From: Rhodoluna limnophila
GTDB taxonomy: Bacteria > Actinomycetota > Actinomycetes > Actinomycetales > Microbacteriaceae
Direction of reading: 5' to 3'
Assembly: GCA_943326655.2 (NCBI GenBank)
Contig: CALPUC020000010.1
Location: 1 to 13,027 of the forward strand
Length of the DNA stretch: 13,027 nt
Part shown: one piece after another, positions 5,635 through 13,027 of the stretch
Layout of the letters: the number at the start of each line of letters is the position of its first letter
Position numbering within the stretch: the first letter of the stretch is position 1
Position numbers and translations under genes: made by a program
The notes under the pieces: generated by a model
Databases searched by the model: none
What the model was told of the DNA's origin: nothing
The model's input: only the letters and a program-made list of their open reading frames with translations

Positions 5635-5877
5635 ATGACCAAAAACCAGAAAAAGCCAGTTGGCGTGCTCGTTTATTTCACTCTCTCGGCAATCGCGGCA
5701 GTTTTTGTGGGAATTTTGATTTTCTTTGGAACTAGAAAGTGGGATCAAACCTTCATCTGGTCGGGCCTAACCTTCATCGTCGTGATTGTTGGAATTGCCA
5801 CACTCGCGCTCAGCGTAAAAGACGACGACTTCGACGGCTCAACTCCGCGCCTCGTAAACAAAACCCCGAAGAAATAG
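5635..5877 (+). CDS. Small two-helix membrane protein, function unknown
   Basis: An 80-aa protein with a basic start (MTKNQKKPVG) and two hydrophobic segments at about residues 9-32 and 41-60, followed by an acidic patch (KDDDFDG, 62-68) and a basic tail (NKTPKK). The positive-inside rule suggests that both ends are cytoplasmic. Similar short proteins are common and mostly uncharacterised in actinobacteria. It begins 9 nt after the preceding gene with only a weak ribosome site. Its TAG stop is followed in the same frame, five codons later, by the GTG start of the DUF1349 gene. Confidence 0.7.
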   Translation: MTKNQKKPVGVLVYFTLSAIAAVFVGILIFFGTRKWDQTFIWSGLTFIVVIVGIATLALSVKDDDFDGSTPRLVNKTPKK

Positions 5878-5892
5878 ATTTCGAGTCAATTC

Positions 5893-6471
5893 GTGCAGCC
5901 TCAACCAATCGCAAGCGGTACTTGGCTAAACCCTCCACTTTTGATCGAGCAGCAGGGCAATAAACTCTTCGTTACTGCGAAGGAGAACAGCGACTTCTGG
6001 CGAACTACCTCCTACGGATTCGTGCACGACTCAGGCCACGGCCTACTCAATGAATTTCCCCAGGACTCCTCAGTTGAGCTCACCTGGCTTCTGAACTATC
6101 GGGAGCAGTTTGACCAAGCAGGTCTGTTGGTCTGGGCTAACGACGAAAATTGGACCAAAGCCGGTATCGAATTCGCCGACGGAGCTCCGCAACTAGGTGC
6201 TGTGGTTACCAAAACGGTTTCCGACTGGTCGGTGGCACCCGTTCCAGAGTGGATGGGTCGAGAGGTACAACTTCGTGTGAGCCGTTCCGGCGATGCACTC
6301 ACGATTCGCGCCAGATGCGAAGGCGACTGGAAACTAGTGCGTCTTGCGCCGCTCGACCCTGCCCTGGATTGGAAGGTAGGCCTTCACCTCGCCAGCCCAT
6401 CTAGAGCCGGCCTCACGGTTGAATTTTTAGAACTAAAGACCGGGTTGGCCGACGAAAGCCTGCACGACTAG
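5893..6471 (+). CDS. DUF1349 domain protein (concanavalin-like fold)
   Basis: A 192-aa soluble protein that matches DUF1349 along its whole length. Marks are FWRTTSYGFVHDSGH at about 35-49, DQAGLLVWANDENWTKAGIE at about 74-93, QLGAVVTKTVSDWSV, and a C-terminal half with GDALTIRAR and LVRLAPL, ending in LHD. The family has a concanavalin A-like beta sandwich; members have been linked to sugar binding, but no activity is firmly known. No signal peptide is seen. The GTG at 5893 is the only usable start after the in-frame TAG at 5875, though no clear ribosome site precedes it. Its stop codon overlaps the stop of purB on the other strand. Confidence 0.85.
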   Translation: MQPQPIASGTWLNPPLLIEQQGNKLFVTAKENSDFWRTTSYGFVHDSGHGLLNEFPQDSSVELTWLLNYREQFDQAGLLVWANDENWTKAGIEFADGAPQLGAVVTKTVSDWSVAPVPEWMGREVQLRVSRSGDALTIRARCEGDWKLVRLAPLDPALDWKVGLHLASPSRAGLTVEFLELKTGLADESLHD

Positions 6472-7856
6472 CGGCGAAAGCGCTTGGTGAGCTCGGCTGC
6501 TAGGCCGGTGTAAGTGCCAGGTCGAAGGGCAATCAAACGCTGCTTGGCGTCAGCCGAGAGGTCCAGGCCGTTGATAAAGGTAATCAAATCCTCGTGCCCG
6601 ACCCGCTTTCCGCGAGTGAGTTCTTTCAAAAGCGCGTAAGGGTCGGAGATCTTCGAGCGACCGGCAGCCACCTCAGCGCGGATCACGGTTTGGATTGCCT
6701 CGCCCAGAACTTCCCAGTTGTCATTTAGGTCGGCTTCGAGAACACCAACATTGAGATCGATTTCGCTGAGCCCGCGAGTTACGTTATCTAGCGCAAGCAG
6801 GCTGTGGCCGAAACCTAGCCCGATGTTGCGCTGGGTTGAAGAGTCGGTCAGATCTCGCTGCAAACGGCTGGTAACCAGAGTCGCAGCAATTGAATCAAGA
6901 ATCGCGTTCGAGAGTTCAAGGTTTGATTCGGCATTTTCGAAACGAATTGGGTTGATCTTGTGAGGCATCGTGGACGAACCGGTGGCTCCAGCCTGAGGAA
7001 TCTGCTTGAAGTAGCCAACCGAGATGTAACTCCAAATGTCGGTGCAGAGGTTGTGAAGAATTCGGTTGAAAAGCGCAACCGATGAGTAAAGCTCTGCTTG
7101 CCAGTCGTGGCTTTCAATCTGGGTGGTTAGCGGGTTCCAGGTGAGCCCGAGCGAAGTCACGAAATCTTGCGACTGCTTAATCCAGTCAACTTCCGGAGCA
7201 GCCACAACGTGAGCTGAGAACGTTCCGGTTGCTCCCGAGAACTTGCCCAGGTATTCGGCTTTCTCAATGCGGTCGATTTGGCGGCCGAGGCGGTGCACAA
7301 AAACAGCCAACTCTTTACCCATAGTGGTCGGGGTAGCTGGCTGACCGTGAGTTCTGGCCAACATAGCTGAGTCGATGTATTTATCGCTGAGTTCACTGAG
7401 TTTTGCCAGTAGGGCTTTAGCTTTTGGGAGCCAAACGTTGTTCACGGCGTCGCGAACGGTGATTGCGTAACTCAGGTTATTGATGTCTTCGCTGGTGCAA
7501 CCGAAGTGAGTGAGCTCGAGAAGGTCTTTGCGGTTAAGTTTTTCGAGACGTGCGCGGATGAAATATTCGACAGCCTTCACGTCATGTTTGGTGGTGGCTT
7601 CGGTTTGCGCTAATTCGGCAACGTCCGAGTCTGAAAAATCGGTCACGATTTTGCGAAGTTCGGCCGCCTCGGCTTCTAGAACCGGAAGTGCCGTCTGTAG
7701 AACCCCTCGGTTGGCCAACTGAATCAACCATTCGATTTCAACCTGAATTCTGGCTCGATTCAGGCCCGCTTCAGAGAGGTATTCACCGAGTTCTGAAACC
7801 ACCGCGCGGTATCTACCGTCAAGCGGGGAAAGGGGTTGTTCAGAAAGATTACTCAC
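6468..7856 (-). CDS. purB: Adenylosuccinate lyase
   Basis: A 462-aa member of the fumarase/aspartase superfamily acting twice in purine synthesis: it releases fumarate from SAICAR and from adenylosuccinate to give AMP. Visible marks are SPLDGRY at 10-16, TKHDVKAVEY at 89-98, TSEDINN at 121-127, ARTHGQPATPTTMGKE at 167-182 with the acid/base H170, and the mobile catalytic loop with signature GSSTMPHKINPI at 293-304. Length and the SPLDGRY start match the longer PurB type found in E. coli and in many actinobacteria. The ATG at 7856 lies downstream of an AAGG-type ribosome site on the minus strand. It is convergent with the DUF1349 gene. A perfect DnaA box lies about 20 bp upstream of the start. 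Confidence 0.96.
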   Translation of the reverse strand: MSNLSEQPLSPLDGRYRAVVSELGEYLSEAGLNRARIQVEIEWLIQLANRGVLQTALPVLEAEAAELRKIVTDFSDSDVAELAQTEATTKHDVKAVEYFIRARLEKLNRKDLLELTHFGCTSEDINNLSYAITVRDAVNNVWLPKAKALLAKLSELSDKYIDSAMLARTHGQPATPTTMGKELAVFVHRLGRQIDRIEKAEYLGKFSGATGTFSAHVVAAPEVDWIKQSQDFVTSLGLTWNPLTTQIESHDWQAELYSSVALFNRILHNLCTDIWSYISVGYFKQIPQAGATGSSTMPHKINPIRFENAESNLELSNAILDSIAATLVTSRLQRDLTDSSTQRNIGLGFGHSLLALDNVTRGLSEIDLNVGVLEADLNDNWEVLGEAIQTVIRAEVAAGRSKISDPYALLKELTRGKRVGHEDLITFINGLDLSADAKQRLIALRPGTYTGLAAELTKRFRR

Positions 7857-7877
7857 ATTACTATTTTGCCTTACCCT

Positions 7878-7886
7878 TTATCCACA
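7878..7886 (+). other. Lone perfect DnaA box in the purB leader
   Basis: TTATCCACA at 7878-7886 is an exact DnaA box, 21 bp upstream of the purB ATG and within the short region between purB and the divergent gene pair. I see no second box nearby, so DnaA binding here would be weaker than at the 3475-3695 cluster. Confidence 0.55.
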
Positions 7887-7937
7887 AAACTCAATCGCGT
7901 GTGATTTGTGTAGGAAACCTTTGCCAGAGTTTTGCCT

Positions 7938-8117
7938 ATGCCAGACGTGTCAACTCTTCTTAACGAACTAATTGCTCAACTAGAACAAGCCAAGCCGAAC
8001 CCTCTATTTTGGTCTTCGTCTTCGTCGCGGGCACTCGAGCGGCAAATAGAGCTACTTCAAATTGAGCTTCGAGAGCTCCAACAGCAACTAATTGATTTGC
8101 CAAGGATCTCTCTGTGA
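7938..8117 (+). CDS. Small coiled-coil protein coupled to the hydrolase gene
   Basis: A 59-aa protein with no family I recognise. Residues 1-18 (MPDVSTLLNELIAQLEQA) form one likely helix. A break, KPNPLFWSSSSS (19-30), holds the only Trp. A second helix at 31-52 (RALERQIELLQIELRELQQQ) has Leu and Ile at heptad spacing, so a helical hairpin that pairs with another helix is likely. Size, the W in the turn and the helix-turn-helix outline recall WXG100 secretion substrates, but no true WXG or YxxxD is present. I prefer the ATG at 7938 over a TTG two codons earlier. Its TGA overlaps the GTG of the next gene (GTGA), which implies coupled translation and perhaps a complex of the two products. Confidence 0.65.
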   Translation: MPDVSTLLNELIAQLEQAKPNPLFWSSSSSRALERQIELLQIELRELQQQLIDLPRISL

Positions 8118-9286
8118 GCGGCCTGGTGAGTTATGGCGGAGACCCTCGGGTGGTAGCCGCTAGAGAAGAAATCGAGCGAATCACAGCCTCGCTTGCCCTT
8201 GTGCAAAAACGGTTGCTAGACGAACTGCACCCGATGGCTCAACTCAACGGGCTGGTTCACCACATTCAACTAGATCTCAAACTGCCGGAGACTTTCGTGC
8301 GAATTGGGCTGCAACGTCACGGCTGTTATGTTGCGGTCGAAAACTATTTCACCGTTGACGCTCGAGTGGCTCACCGGCTCGATTCTCTTGCCCAAATCGT
8401 CCAAGAAAACAAATGGATCTCCAACGCGATTCCTAAGGAAGCCTGGATTGCCCTTGGTGCGGCAACCGTGGCCGCCGGCTTCACTAACTCGAACCTAACG
8501 GCTCAGGTGGTTAGGGTCGGTGCATCACAACTTCCACTGAGAGAAATCAATCGGGTCGGAGGGTTACTGCCCGCCGAGCGGGTTTGGGTAAACGCCGAAC
8601 CGGCTCGAATCGAGTCGCCACCTAAAACCATCGCTGCCCTAGCCCATCGACTAAACAACCGCTCGGGTCACATCCGAATCGAAGGGTATGAAACCTCGAG
8701 CGGTCGAGTGCTGTTCATGTATCTTCCAGGCACATCGAATTGGCTTCCGTTTGGCAGCGGCAAGGCATTCGACCTGAAAAGCAACCTCGAACTTATCGGG
8801 GGAGAGGAAAGTTCAAATTCGAGCCGAGCTGCTCACGCAGCTCTAAGCGCCTACGGCGCCAGACCCCAAGACCGTATTGTGCTGGTTGGCTACTCGCAGG
8901 GTGGGCTCTTAGCAGCATCGATTGCCGAACAGAATTCCAATGTGGTTGGCCTGGTAACTATCGGTGCTCCCGTAGCGACTTCCCAGTTACCCGCAAACCT
9001 GCCAACGCTCTCGATTGAGCACAGCAACGATGTTGTTCCTGCGCTCGCGGGCGAAACCAATCCACTCACCAAGAACTGGGTCACGGCCAGCCGTCACATC
9101 GACATTGAAATCGGGGAAACGGTTCTAAAGGCCCACGACATTTCGAGTTATTCGGAAACAGCGGGATTAGTGGATAGGTCGAATGATGCCGGCATAGCCC
9201 GAATCAGAGAGGAAATCCTCGGCCAGCTCAAAGGAGCGAGAGCACTGGGAGTTCGAGAATTCCAGCCGCTTAAAGCAGTCTCATAG
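8114..9286 (+). CDS. Alpha/beta hydrolase with helical N-terminal domain
   Basis: A 390-aa serine hydrolase. The C-terminal domain starts near residue 185. VLFMYLPGTSNW (199-210) carries the likely oxyanion strand, and IVLVGYSQGGLLAA (255-268) the nucleophile elbow GYSQG with S261. SNDVVPAL (304-311) supplies the probable acid D306 and KAHDISSY (339-346) the probable H341: order, spacing and fold suit a lipase, cutinase or PE-PPE-like triad. Residues 1-100 are predicted helical (VAAREEIERITASLALVQKR) and resemble the helical bundles of WXG100/LXG-type proteins. A hydrophobic stretch at 108-123 may be a membrane-touching helix. No signal peptide is seen. The GTG start has a good ribosome site, AAGGA at 8102-8106, and overlaps the upstream stop. 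The substrate is unknown. Confidence 0.82.
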   Translation: MSGLVSYGGDPRVVAAREEIERITASLALVQKRLLDELHPMAQLNGLVHHIQLDLKLPETFVRIGLQRHGCYVAVENYFTVDARVAHRLDSLAQIVQENKWISNAIPKEAWIALGAATVAAGFTNSNLTAQVVRVGASQLPLREINRVGGLLPAERVWVNAEPARIESPPKTIAALAHRLNNRSGHIRIEGYETSSGRVLFMYLPGTSNWLPFGSGKAFDLKSNLELIGGEESSNSSRAAHAALSAYGARPQDRIVLVGYSQGGLLAASIAEQNSNVVGLVTIGAPVATSQLPANLPTLSIEHSNDVVPALAGETNPLTKNWVTASRHIDIEIGETVLKAHDISSYSETAGLVDRSNDAGIARIREEILGQLKGARALGVREFQPLKAVS

Positions 9287-9695
9287 CCTTGAAGGCCGCC
9301 CGAGCCAAAAACGTGCTCACGCTCATCACCAGCGCACCCAAGATGGCCCAACCGAATGCTGCCGAGTCGACCCCCGAAAGAGTAGCCCCATCGATGGAGA
9401 ACAAATCTGCCTCCACACTTGAGCTAACCCAGGCAACCAGCAACAGCATTGCTCCGTTGATAACAACCGAGATCAAGCCAAAGGTGAGTAGGTACAGCGG
9501 AAAGGCGAGAACCTTAATTACCGGAGCAATAATCGCGGTAACGAGGCCGAAAATCATGCCAACAAAAACGAAAGAAACCACTAGATTCCAAGTTTCTACC
9601 CCACCCCAGGGCGAAATCTTGATCGCGGGGATGATTAAAGTGACCAACCAAAGTGCCAGTGAATTGATCACTGTGCCAACTAGAAAACGCTTCAT
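9270..9695 (-). CDS. YvlD/phage-holin-family membrane protein
   Basis: A 141-aa protein of the family annotated as phage holin family or YvlD/DUF360. It has four hydrophobic segments: VGTVINSLALWLVTLIIP near the start, then SFVFVGMIFGLVTAIIAPVI, the characteristic VLAFPLYLLTFGLISVVING, and WAILGALVMSVSTFLARAA at the end. Despite the label these are chromosomal proteins of ordinary bacteria; B. subtilis YvlD is associated with envelope-stress genes, and the function here is not known. I choose the ATG at 9695 (MKRFLVGT) over one eight codons upstream, because the longer form would run into the start of the divergent gene and lacks family sequence. No clear ribosome site is seen. The 3' end overlaps the 3' end of the hydrolase gene by 17 bp, tail to tail. 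Confidence 0.85.
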   Translation of the reverse strand: MKRFLVGTVINSLALWLVTLIIPAIKISPWGGVETWNLVVSFVFVGMIFGLVTAIIAPVIKVLAFPLYLLTFGLISVVINGAMLLLVAWVSSSVEADLFSIDGATLSGVDSAAFGWAILGALVMSVSTFLARAAFKAMRLL

Positions 9696-9734
9696 AAGTA
9701 GATTGTGCCAGCGAAGCAAACTAAATTGGAGAGG

Positions 9735-10853
9735 ATGAATGAAAACGCAAGCGTGCCAATGGTTCAGTTGCTCTCTCCCGAGGGCGATTTTTCTGTGCCG
9801 AAGCAGTATGCCGAATACGGCAAATACATTGAGCGACTGAACGAAGAAGACTTCTTAAAGTTCTATCGCGACATGGCTCGCTGCCGCCGCTTCGACAACG
9901 AAGCCACCGCTTTGCAGCGTCAAGGTCAACTCGGGTTGTGGGCTCCGGCCATCGGCCAGGAAGCAGCGCAAATCGGCTCCGGCTACGGAGTTGGCAAGAA
10001 CGACCACATCTTCCCCAGCTACCGCGAGCACGGTGTTGCCATTACTCATGGCATTGAACTTATTTCACTTCTAAAAATGTTCCGCGGAGTAAACCACGGC
10101 GGCTGGAACCCAGAGGAAACACGTTTCCACCTCTACGCGATTGTTCTGGGTAGCCAGGTGCTCCACGCAACCGGCTACGCCATGGGTGTTAAATTCGACG
10201 GCAAAGTTGCCACAGCCAATAAAGAAGACAACCTTGCCGTAATCACCTACTTCGGCGATGGCGCAACTGCCGAGGGAGATATCTCCGAGGCTCTTCTATT
10301 CGCGGCTAACACAGAGAGCCCACTCGTGTTCTTCTGTCAAAACAACCAGTGGGCAATTTCCTCCCCCACCAACAGCCAAACTCGCGTTCCTCTTTACCAG
10401 CGAGGCGCCGGCTTCGGCGTTCCTGGTATTCGAATCGACGGCAACGACGTATTGGCAAGTTACGCGGTTACCGCTAAACACATGGACGACGCTCGCGAAG
10501 GAGCCGGTCCGTCGATGATTGAAGCTCTCACCTACCGAATTGGCGCTCACACCACTTCAGACGACCCAACCAAATACCGCACAGACGAAGAGGTAGCCCA
10601 CTGGGTTGCCCGAGATCCTCTAAAGCGTTTAGAAATCTTCCTAAGACGCCAGGGAATCGGCGATGACTTCTTCAACGAAGTTGCCGAGGCCGGCGAGAAG
10701 TTGGCAACAGAGATTCGCGAGGCAACTTTCGCTCTGCAGGCACCGGCGATGGAGGACATGTTCAAACATGTTTATTCCGAACCTCACCCACTAATTGAAG
10801 AACAGCTCGATTGGCTCAAGCGCTACGAGGCTTCGTTTGGCGGCGAAAACTAA
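9735..10853 (+). CDS. bkdA: 2-oxoacid dehydrogenase E1 alpha subunit, branched-chain type
   Basis: The 372-aa alpha chain of the thiamine-diphosphate E1 enzyme, which decarboxylates a 2-oxoacid and passes the acyl group to lipoyl-E2. The ThDP and metal motif runs from GDGATAEGD (174-182) to QNNQWAIS (202-209). The loop YRIGAHTTSDDPTKYR at 267-282 is the conserved E1 alpha active-site loop. Actinobacteria normally use the one-chain AceE for pyruvate, so a two-chain E1 suggests branched-chain 2-oxoacids; pyruvate is not excluded. I choose the ATG at 9735, with GGAG at 9728-9731 in front. An in-frame GTG at 9705 would lie 10 bp from the divergent gene start and has no ribosome site. The stop overlaps the E1 beta start (TAATG). 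Confidence 0.88.
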   Translation: MNENASVPMVQLLSPEGDFSVPKQYAEYGKYIERLNEEDFLKFYRDMARCRRFDNEATALQRQGQLGLWAPAIGQEAAQIGSGYGVGKNDHIFPSYREHGVAITHGIELISLLKMFRGVNHGGWNPEETRFHLYAIVLGSQVLHATGYAMGVKFDGKVATANKEDNLAVITYFGDGATAEGDISEALLFAANTESPLVFFCQNNQWAISSPTNSQTRVPLYQRGAGFGVPGIRIDGNDVLASYAVTAKHMDDAREGAGPSMIEALTYRIGAHTTSDDPTKYRTDEEVAHWVARDPLKRLEIFLRRQGIGDDFFNEVAEAGEKLATEIREATFALQAPAMEDMFKHVYSEPHPLIEEQLDWLKRYEASFGGEN

Positions 10854-11836
10854 TGGGCAATTTCATGGAGATGGCAATCGCCAAGGCCATCAATGCCGGC
10901 CTCCGAAAGGCAATGGCCGATGACCCCAAGGTTTTGATTTTTGGCCAAGACGTTGCCCAGCTCGGTGGAGTTTTCCGAGTCACCGAAGGAATTCACGCGG
11001 AGTTCGGCGACACCCGAATTTTCAACTCACCGATCGCCGAGTCTGGAATCGTGGGAACCGCAATCGGCTTGGCCATGCGCGGTTATCGTCCGGTCGCTGA
11101 AATCCAGTTCGAGGGTTTCATTTTTCCTGCGTTCGACCAGATCACCACTCAGCTGGCCAAAATGCAGAACCGTTCTGAGGGTCACCACCCTATGCCGGTC
11201 GTTATTCGTGTTCCTTATGGAGGCGGTATCGGAGCGATTGAGCACCACAGCGAAAGCCCTGAGGCTTACTTCGCTCACACCCCAGGGCTTCGAGTGGTTA
11301 CTCCGAGTAATTCAAACGACGCCTATTGGATGATTCAGCAGGCGATTGCCTCAACCGACCCTGTCTTATTCTTCGAACCGAAACGTCGCTACTGGCAAAA
11401 GGGTCAGGTTGATCTAGACGGTCCACCTCAAGACCTGCACTCGGCAAGAGTTTTGCGCGAGGGAACCGACGTGACCATTGCCACCTACGGGCCGATGGTT
11501 CACACTTCTCTTCAGGCTGCCGAAGTGGCCGCCTCGGAGGGCATCAGCATCGAGGTAATCGACCTTCGCTCAATTTCACCAATCGATTTCCCAACCATCA
11601 TCGAATCGGTTAAAGAGACTGGCCGATTGATTACCGTTTCCGAAGCGCCGAACTCCTTCTCGGTTGCCAGCGAAATCTCAGCTCGAATCACCGAAGAGTG
11701 TTTCTATCACCTTCAGGCTCCAGTTATCCGAGTTGGCGGGTTCGACATTCCTTACCCAGCAGCCAAACTTGAGGAGATTTTCCTTCCAGATGCTGATCGC
11801 ATATTGGAAGCCGTCGACAGATCGAGAGCCTACTGA
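10853..11836 (+). CDS. bkdB: 2-oxoacid dehydrogenase E1 beta subunit, branched-chain type
   Basis: The 327-aa beta chain that completes the E1 heterotetramer. FGQDVAQLGGVFRVTEG at 30-46, SPIAESGIVGTAIGLA at 59-74 with E63 that activates ThDP, and the EHHSESPEAYFAHTPGLRVV run at 130-149 are all present, as is PVLFFEPKRRYW (170-181). The EHHSESPEAYFAH form and the KRRYW ending are typical of branched-chain 2-oxoacid dehydrogenases. The ATG at 10853 overlaps the stop of the alpha gene; an upstream in-frame ATG at 10811 falls inside the alpha gene and adds only non-family residues. No strong separate ribosome site is visible, so coupled translation is likely. The alpha/beta order with E2 next is the standard bkd operon layout. 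Confidence 0.92.
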   Translation: MGNFMEMAIAKAINAGLRKAMADDPKVLIFGQDVAQLGGVFRVTEGIHAEFGDTRIFNSPIAESGIVGTAIGLAMRGYRPVAEIQFEGFIFPAFDQITTQLAKMQNRSEGHHPMPVVIRVPYGGGIGAIEHHSESPEAYFAHTPGLRVVTPSNSNDAYWMIQQAIASTDPVLFFEPKRRYWQKGQVDLDGPPQDLHSARVLREGTDVTIATYGPMVHTSLQAAEVAASEGISIEVIDLRSISPIDFPTIIESVKETGRLITVSEAPNSFSVASEISARITEECFYHLQAPVIRVGGFDIPYPAAKLEEIFLPDADRILEAVDRSRAY

Positions 11837-13027
11837 TGAGCAAGATTGCATATTTCAATTTGCCAGACGTTGGCGAAGGCCTCACCGAAGCGGAAATCGT
11901 TTCCTGGAAAGTCAAACCTGGCGACACCGTTACCGTCAACCAGGTAATCGTTGAAATCGAAACCGCGAAATCGCTGGTAGAACTTCCTTGCCCGTTTGCC
12001 GGAGTGATTTCCGAACTCATGGCTGCTGAAGGCGACACCGTTGAGGTTGGCAAACCTTTGATTTCAGCTACCGTCGCCGACGACGCGGTTGGGGCAACCG
12101 TTGCTCAAGCCGAAAGCGCTGCCGAAGTTCACCAAGCCGTCGCCGACGTTGCAGCGGGAACAGTAGCGGCAGAAGAGCGCACACCGAACCTAGTTGGCTA
12201 TGGCGTCGCCGACCCAAACGGCCCGGTTCGTCGCAAGCGTGCAGCAACCCCGCTCGGAACCAACACGTCTTCGATACCGATCATTCCGGCAGCCGCAGGG
12301 CACCTTGCCGTGCCCACTCACCCAGACACTCAGGTTCTGGCGAAGCCGCCGATTCGCAAACTTGCCGCCGATCTGGGCGTCGACCTCGGAAAAGTTACCC
12401 CAACCGGCCTCAACGGCGACATCACCCGCGAAGACGTTTTGGGAATGGCCCAGCAGGCCAGCGTTTTCCGCAATCTTTCAACTCCCGCAGCACCAACAGC
12501 CAGAGAAGAACGCATCCCGGTCAAGGGTGTTCGCAAAGCGATTGCCAACGCGATGGTTTCTTCCGCTTTCACCGCTCCTCACGTGAGCATCTTCGTAGAC
12601 GTCGATGCCACCCGAACCATGGAATACGTGAAGCGCCTCAAGGTTTCAACCGACTTCGCCGGAACCAAGGTAACCCCGCTGTTGATCATGGCGAAAGCAA
12701 TGATGTGGGCGGTTCGACGCAACCCGATGGTTAATGCAACCTTCACCGCCGAAGAAATCATCGTTCACAACTTCGTGAACTTCGGTATCGCAGCGGCGAC
12801 ACCTCGAGGCCTAATCGTTCCAAATATCAAGGACGCCGACCAAATGTCGATGCTAGAGCTCGCTCAGGCAATCGAGCAATTGGCAGCTACCGCCCGCGAA
12901 GGCAAGACCACCCCGGCTGACATGAAGGATGGAACCATCACCATCACCAACATCGGTGTCTTCGGTGTTGACACCGGAACCCCAATCCTGAACCCAGGCG
13001 AAGTTGCCATCGTGGCCCTAGGCTCAA
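11836..13027 (+). CDS. bkdC: 2-oxoacid dehydrogenase E2, dihydrolipoyl acyltransferase (cut at 3' end)
   Basis: An open frame from the ATG at 11836 runs 397 codons to the window edge without a stop. Residues 1-80 are one lipoyl domain, with DVGEGLTEAEI and the lipoyl lysine K45 in IETAKSLVELP. An Ala-rich linker holds LVGYG (119-123), a mark I associate with actinobacterial branched-chain E2. The peripheral-subunit-binding domain spans about 170-206 (PPIRKLAADLGVDL, TGLNGDITREDV). The catalytic domain starts near 226 (IPVKGVRKAIANAM) and includes TITNIGVFG. The HxxxDG catalytic motif lies beyond the window. The start overlaps the E1 beta stop (TGATG). It forms the core of the complex that the E1 subunits dock on. 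The gene for E3 is not seen here. Confidence 0.93.
   Translation, partial: MSKIAYFNLPDVGEGLTEAEIVSWKVKPGDTVTVNQVIVEIETAKSLVELPCPFAGVISELMAAEGDTVEVGKPLISATVADDAVGATVAQAESAAEVHQAVADVAAGTVAAEERTPNLVGYGVADPNGPVRRKRAATPLGTNTSSIPIIPAAAGHLAVPTHPDTQVLAKPPIRKLAADLGVDLGKVTPTGLNGDITREDVLGMAQQASVFRNLSTPAAPTAREERIPVKGVRKAIANAMVSSAFTAPHVSIFVDVDATRTMEYVKRLKVSTDFAGTKVTPLLIMAKAMMWAVRRNPMVNATFTAEEIIVHNFVNFGIAAATPRGLIVPNIKDADQMSMLELAQAIEQLAATAREGKTTPADMKDGTITITNIGVFGVDTGTPILNPGEVAIVALGS

Noticed and set aside
9270..9695. Holin-like name taken as a sign of a prophage
   Set aside because: Members of this family are ordinary chromosomal genes, and no other phage gene, integrase or att-like repeat is present.
9705..9734. 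GTG at 9705 as the E1 alpha start
   Set aside because: No ribosome site, adds ten non-family residues, and lies 10 bp from the divergent gene start; the ATG at 9735 has GGAG before it.
9289..9738. Plus-strand frame of 149 codons across the YvlD-like gene
   Set aside because: It is antisense to a clear four-helix membrane protein and shows no family features.
10811..10852. ATG at 10811 as the E1 beta start
   Set aside because: It lies inside the E1 alpha gene; the TAATG overlap at 10853 gives the normal family N terminus.

Overview
The window looks like chromosomal DNA of a small, streamlined actinobacterium. The best guess is Microbacteriaceae, perhaps the low-GC freshwater Luna-type lineages; this rests on gene order and protein style, not on a database search. 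Supporting points are a NUDIX gene divergent from pcnA, the rpsF-ssb-rpsR-rplI-dnaB block, a cysteine-free bS18, the two-chain 2-oxoacid dehydrogenase E1 type that actinobacteria use for branched-chain substrates, frequent GTG starts and start/stop overlaps, and very short gaps between genes.

Layout. Positions 1-118 hold the start of a leftward NUDIX hydrolase gene. Divergent from it is pcnA (tRNA nucleotidyltransferase, 153-1571). Then comes the bS6-SSB-bS18-bL9 operon (1649-3421), closed by a strong GNRA-loop terminator (3437-3470). Next is a 342-bp non-coding stretch packed with DnaA boxes (3475-3695), the only long gene-free stretch in the window. It leads into the replicative helicase gene dnaB (3764-5122), followed by a six-helix membrane protein, a two-helix small membrane protein and a DUF1349 protein. 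The DUF1349 gene meets the convergent purB gene (6468-7856, minus) with overlapping stop codons. Divergent from purB is a two-gene unit: a 59-aa coiled-coil peptide whose stop overlaps the GTG start of a 390-aa alpha/beta hydrolase with a helical N-terminal domain. A leftward YvlD/holin-like membrane protein (9270-9695) follows. The window ends in a rightward operon for E1 alpha, E1 beta and (cut by the window edge) E2 of a branched-chain-type 2-oxoacid dehydrogenase, with start/stop overlaps between the genes.

The most notable feature is the rplI-dnaB gap. It carries about eleven DnaA boxes: three perfect TTATCCACA matches, six with one mismatch and two with two mismatches. Seven of them lie in one orientation on an almost exact 11-bp grid, and the last is followed by a GC-rich step and TAT-TAC trinucleotides like a DnaA-trio. 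It could be the chromosome origin, a second DnaA assembly or titration site, or a switch that couples dnaB expression to DnaA. A further perfect DnaA box lies alone in the purB leader.

Together the genes cover translation (tRNA CCA ends, ribosomal proteins), replication (SSB, DnaB), purine synthesis (PurB) and branched-chain acyl-CoA supply. Apart from the hydrolase pair and the small membrane proteins this is core housekeeping DNA, and I see no mobile element, CRISPR array, tRNA or rRNA gene.
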